Assembly: GCA_036417435.1 (NCBI GenBank)
Contig: CM070900.1
Span: 115,111,315-115,175,314 of the forward strand
Direction: 5' to 3'
DNA: 64,000 nucleotides
From: Inia geoffrensis
Lineage: Eukaryota > Chordata > Mammalia > Artiodactyla > Iniidae
Part shown: positions 60,340 to 64,000 of the stretch, piece by piece
Layout of the letters: each line of letters starts with the position of its first letter
Position numbering within the stretch: the first letter of the stretch is position 1
The notes under the pieces: generated by a model
Seen by the model: only the letters and a program-made list of their open reading frames with translations
Told to the model about the DNA's origin: nothing
Database searches by the model: none
Translations under genes and position numbers: made by a program

Positions 60340-61110
60340 CAGAGGACAGCCTGCGGCGTCTCTCTTCCCTTCCCTTCCCGCCCCGTCTCCGGACACTGGC
60401 CCACAAGCCGCAGGCCTTCTCTCCTGAGGCCTAGCTCAGCCACCTTCCGACCGAAAGGCCAAGCAGACACTCAGATCCTCGCTTCGCAAAGCATTAGAGA
60501 AAAATCAATAGACCAATCTAAAGGGCCAGAGGCGTAGCGGGTGAGGCCGGCAGGGAGATCTCTTTGATTGACGCGAAATTTGCCCAATGAGAGCAGAGGA
60601 CTAGTGACGCTTTCGCCTCAATGGGCAGGACATTAGCGATTTCAACCAATCCAGCTCAGACGTGTCTACCTTGTGGGAGGTGTTTGAAGCCGCGGAGGTC
60701 GTCGGTGTCTGTTGAACGGCTTGTGGAAGTCGTGCTGCCTTGGGTAGGGGTTAAAATCGTTCTCGAGAGGAACGTCTCTGTCCGAAGAGAACATGAGTTT
60801 AGCTCTGAGGTCGGTAATGAACAGGCGGCAATGCTCTCCACACCCCGCCGCGGGCCCCAGGGCGGCTGTGTGTGGAAGGGAGGCAGCTTGGGGCCGAGGC
60901 GAGGAAGGGAATGCAGTTTGGGACGAGAGGAGAGATCTTTGGCCAACCTTCCCGGGCTCGGACCCCTCACCCTGGAGGCTCTGGTGAGCTCCGCACACTT
61001 CTGCTGAGGTGGTCACTTCTGTCAAGGCGTTGGGCTTTGGACCGCCAAAAAGCTGGGCTGTCTTAGTCTCGAGGAGGCAGTGAAATATCGCGAGGTTTCT
61101 ATGCGCGGTG
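60340..61110. promoter_or_regulatory. CpG island with CETN3 promoter
   Basis: GC- and CpG-rich block around CETN3 exon 1. Three forward CCAAT boxes at 60513-60517, 60584-60588 and 60646-60650, and a CHR-type element TTTGAA at 60682-60687, 36 bases (start to start) after the last CCAAT. No TATA box. NF-Y boxes plus a CHR are typical of cell-cycle genes controlled by DREAM/B-MYB-MuvB; their use here is inferred. Confidence 0.78.
60793..60809 (+). CDS. CETN3: CETN3 exon 1 coding part (centrin-3)
   Basis: ATG within GAACATGAG, encoding MSLAL and two bases of codon 6. The donor must be the GT at 60810-60811 (GTCGGT). The neighbouring GTAATG four bases later would put a stop two codons into exon 2. 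The peptide equals the conserved N-terminus of centrin-3. Longer plus-strand frames overlapping this exon (from 60621 and 60872) run into intron 1 in other frames and are not supported. Confidence 0.9.
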
Positions 61111-62639
61111 TTTGCGGGAAACCAGGCCTTGGAGCATCCCTTGTTTCAGTTACTTGTCAGCGGCTTCCAGCTCGCAGACCTACTAACATACTTACCCGTC
61201 AATTTTGCAAATAACGCAAAGCCACTCCTCGCTCTTCTCCTGCGGCCATGCTTTACGGTATAATCGGAGACACATTTTAGTGATTATAGTTGGTAATCTC
61301 TTAGTTTCCTAAATGTCTTCAGCTTCTTTACCTTTCCTTCAGTTCCAACCTTTAACGCAGTTTGTTGCCTCCGCCCCCAACCCCAGCTAGAAGTTTTACC
61401 TTAAAAATGTCTATGTAGTTACGTCACACTAAAAAGGTACCGAGTTCTAATAAGGGATAATCGTGGTATCCTTGGATGGGGTCAGCTGTTGGTGGGTTGC
61501 GAACTTGTCCCTTCAGAATCTTGGGAAGAAAATGACCCCCGGGAGTTGCAAATTTGTGTGAAGTCAGGTCTCTTGTGAAAGAACTTCCTCAGCTTTATCA
61601 TACCTCTTTTGGTCATTTTTAGTCGTCTCTTGCCTTTTTGGGGGTAGATTTCAGAGAACAATACAACTTCAAATGCAAATAAATAAACTCCCCTGGGTTT
61701 TACATTGTTTAAATTTATAGAATTCTTCCGTTTCAAAACTTGTTCTTATACAAGTTTTGTAGCCCCATTTGAAAATTTGGAACACTTAGATCGGCACCTC
61801 TTAAGGAAGACCTTTCTGGCTTTTACAGTAAATTACTTTCTTAAAGTTTTTTCAGAGTTTATGAGAAATTAAGTCTAGATGAGAAATTAAGTCTAGATGT
61901 ATATGTTAAGTGAGATTTACAAGGCTATTGACTTCAATTATTATATAGAATTAGCACAAATATTATGTACTTTTTGGGTGTTTAGTATTCATGGTATGCT
62001 TAGGTTCATTATTTTGGCTGATTTGTTAATATTAATGGGAGAAATTACAAAGAAGTGCCAAACTGTTAAAAATGTGTAATCTAAAAACATTTTTAACCCA
62101 CAATACCAAAATAGTAAGTTAATTGATGAATTAGATGTATTTTACAATGATTTTGATAATTATAAGCACTATAAAAGTAAATCTAATCTATAGTGATCAT
62201 CAGTTGTGAATTGAATTCTTTTTTTTTTTTTTAACAGCCTATATTGTAGAATGATGGAAATATGGTTGCTTTGTTTTTTGTTGAGGTTTCTGACATAAAA
62301 CTAGTGTTTCTTATTCACAGTTCTTGTTTCTTCCACAGTAATATTAGTGGGAATAAATACAATGCTAGGAAGAGGGAAAGCTAGGTCCTCATTTCTTTTA
62401 ATAACCTGTAACACTTTTCAGTTTAGGAAGTACACATTTATAGCAGCCTAGACTATAAAATGAGCAGGGCTTTGACTCACGTAGGGAAAATTTCTTTATA
62501 TTTTTACAAAATGCTTCCTTTTTTGAAATTTAGAAAATTATTCATTGGCTAATTTTTATTGCATTTTTGGTATTATTTAGAAGCCTAGGAGAATAGGATT
62601 AAAGTGGACTAAATAGACTTTTTTCTTATCATTTCATAG
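60810..62639 (+). other. CETN3: CETN3 intron 1
   Basis: 1.8 kb between the short first exon and the EF-hand exon; ends with a T-rich tract and TTTCATAG. The first 300 bp belong to the CpG island. No SINE is present, in contrast to the intergenic DNA. An 18-bp unit is tandemly repeated at 61861-61896. Confidence 0.88.
61861..61896 (+). repeat. Tandem 18-bp duplication
   Basis: ATGAGAAATTAAGTCTAG occurs twice in direct succession with no differences (61861-61878, 61879-61896), in CETN3 intron 1. Confidence 0.9.
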
Positions 62640-62775
62640 AAATGAGCTTGTAGTAGACAAAACAAAGAGGAAAAAAAGAAGAGAACTCTCTGAAGAACAG
62701 AAACAAGAAATTAAAGATGCTTTTGAACTTTTTGACACAGACAAAGATGAAGCAATAGATTATCATGAATTAAAG
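62640..62775 (+). CDS. CETN3: CETN3 exon 2 (centrin-3, N-terminal tail and first EF-hand)
   Basis: Centrin-3 is a calmodulin-like calcium-binding protein of centrioles; it is also found with centrin-2 in TREX-2 complexes in some species. The exon completes codon 6 (AG/A, Arg) and encodes residues 7-51: the basic stretch [10 protein letters not shown] (13-22) and EF-hand 1, whose 12-residue loop [12 protein letters not shown] (38-49) has D38, D40, D42, D46 and E49 at the expected calcium positions. The donor is GTAATA after a complete Lys codon (phase 0). Residue 7 is Asn where the human protein has Ser, as I recall it. The remaining exons (about 116 residues) lie past the window end; none was seen in the next 1.2 kb. 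Confidence 0.95.
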
Positions 62776-64000
62776 GTAATATACTTAAAATATATCTTTT
62801 TCTGTTAAAATGATTTACATTTTTGACAGTTGATTAAAAATATATTTTTAAATGTTTTAATTAAACTGGTTTTGGAAATATGAAACCATTTTAAACATTT
62901 ACCGTTAAGTGCTATAATAAAATTGAATAGTACTCAAAACATATCTTTTTAGAAACTCCTTTTCACATGGTAAAATGAATAATATTTTAACTGTAAAAAT
63001 ATATTCCTATGGAGGGGCTTATTTTCTACTCACATACTTAAAAAATTTGAAACTATAGGTTTTAAACAGTTCTAACTATATTCCTCTTCCCACTGTGTTT
63101 TGTTTTGTTTTTTTTGGTGATCCGTTGATTTTTCAGATTGAGGGAGTGTTATTTGTTTTTTAATTTGAACATGTTATTAACAATCTCAACCTATTTTCTC
63201 TGGTGCAAACAATATAAGTGATGTCTGATGTTGACACAATGCTAATGGGGAAAAATGTCAATTTTAGGTTTTAGAATTATTTATAAAGAACCAAGGGGAA
63301 ATTGGTGTTGAAGGTAGTTTGGGTCTTAAACTCAGCACAATGCGAAAGATAGTATTTTTGTATCTCTTTAGCTCACTTTTCCACTGTTTCTTTTAGTTAC
63401 CCAGCTTCAATCCATTCTTCCTTTATAATGTCTCTTCCATTTGTTGCTATTCTTATTATCTTGGTTTGGGATCTTATTTTATATCTGGAACTTCCTAAAT
63501 GGTTTCTCCATTTCCTGTACACTATCATTAGATTCGTCTTTCTAAAATTCTTTCATCATATTATTCATTGCTCATAAACCCTTAGTGGCTCCTCATTGTA
63601 CACTGGATAAAGTTCAGATTTTTTTCATTTGTATTGAATGCCCTCCATACTTTTACTACCACCTACTTTTCTCATTTGCTAGCTGCTTTCTTCCTCCTGA
63701 TCTTTTCCCATTCAGGTAAGGTAAACTGCTTTGTTCATTGCCTTTAATATTATTTTTTATTTCTGTGTGTGTTTTAATACTAGTCATCCTTTTCTAAATG
63801 CCCTTCTACTCTACTTCATCCATATACGATTCAAGGAACAACTCGAATCTCTCCAAATAAGACTTCTTTAACCAGTAACATCTCTCCTTCCTGTTACTAG
63901 TAACTAGATCTCTTCTTTCTCTAAGGTCAGGTTCTTAAGACCACCCACTTGATAACTAATCATGTTGAGTCTGATGAAAATTCTTATTTTAATTTTTTTA
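62776..64000 (+). other. CETN3: CETN3 intron 2 (start)
   Basis: AT-rich, no further centrin exon recognised. 63380-63920 contains text like an antisense L2 3' end (CTCATAAACCCTTAGTGGCT, CTCCTGATCTTTTCCCATTC). The window ends inside the intron. Confidence 0.75.

Noticed and set aside
60621..61007. 128-codon plus-strand frame over CETN3 exon 1
   Set aside because: CpG-island chance frame running into intron 1 in a different reading frame from the centrin ATG.
1..64000. CRISPR array, operon or prokaryotic system
   Set aside because: Split genes, SINEs, L1s and CpG islands show vertebrate nuclear DNA; direct repeats seen are target duplications, microsatellites or short tandem duplications.

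Overview
This is nuclear DNA from a mammal, almost certainly a cetacean (whale, dolphin or porpoise). The repeat content shows this. At least seven copies of the CHR-2 type tRNA-derived SINE are scattered on both strands, with older CHR-1 type and short CHR-like copies, cetartiodactyl L1 3' ends, and one ~80-bp palindromic mariner MITE of the kind found in cattle and whales. Coding content is low and split by introns, so most open frames in the window are chance frames or SINE/L1 translations. || Layout: 1-1.9 kb is upstream flank. 1.9-3.1 kb is a CpG island holding the promoter and first coding exon of MBLAC2 (+ strand). A 9.8-kb intron rich in antisense L1 and SINEs follows. MBLAC2 exon 2 at 12917-13302 completes a 279-residue protein. 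Roughly 13.3-16.6 kb is its probable 3' UTR. 16.7-60.3 kb is intergenic repeat-dominated DNA. 60.3-61.1 kb is a second CpG island with exon 1 of CETN3 (+ strand; 17 coding bases), and exon 2 lies at 62640-62775. The rest of CETN3 lies beyond the window. Adjacent same-strand MBLAC2 and CETN3 match the gene order I recall for human 5q14.3, where POLR3G lies head-to-head upstream of MBLAC2. No POLR3G coding exon is visible here. || The most interesting object is a ~3.7-kb processed retrocopy at about 22088-25800, inserted into the 3' part of an L1. Its head is a decayed VMA21-like reading frame. It runs without a break into the C-terminal half of INPP5F with its 3' UTR and poly(A) signal. The order VMA21-like exon then INPP5F exons matches the imprinted INPP5F_V2 transcript, whose alternative first exon derives from an X-linked VMA21 retrogene. 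The window therefore seems to hold a retrocopy of a transcript that was itself started by a retrogene. The copy kept a CpG-rich head, carries one frameshift and several stops, and was later hit by a CHR-2 SINE. || MBLAC2 (zinc-dependent acyl-CoA thioesterase, membrane/vesicle) and CETN3 (EF-hand centriole protein) are neighbours by ancestry. Nothing here suggests a joint pathway. Repeat family names were assigned by eye and those of old elements are approximate.
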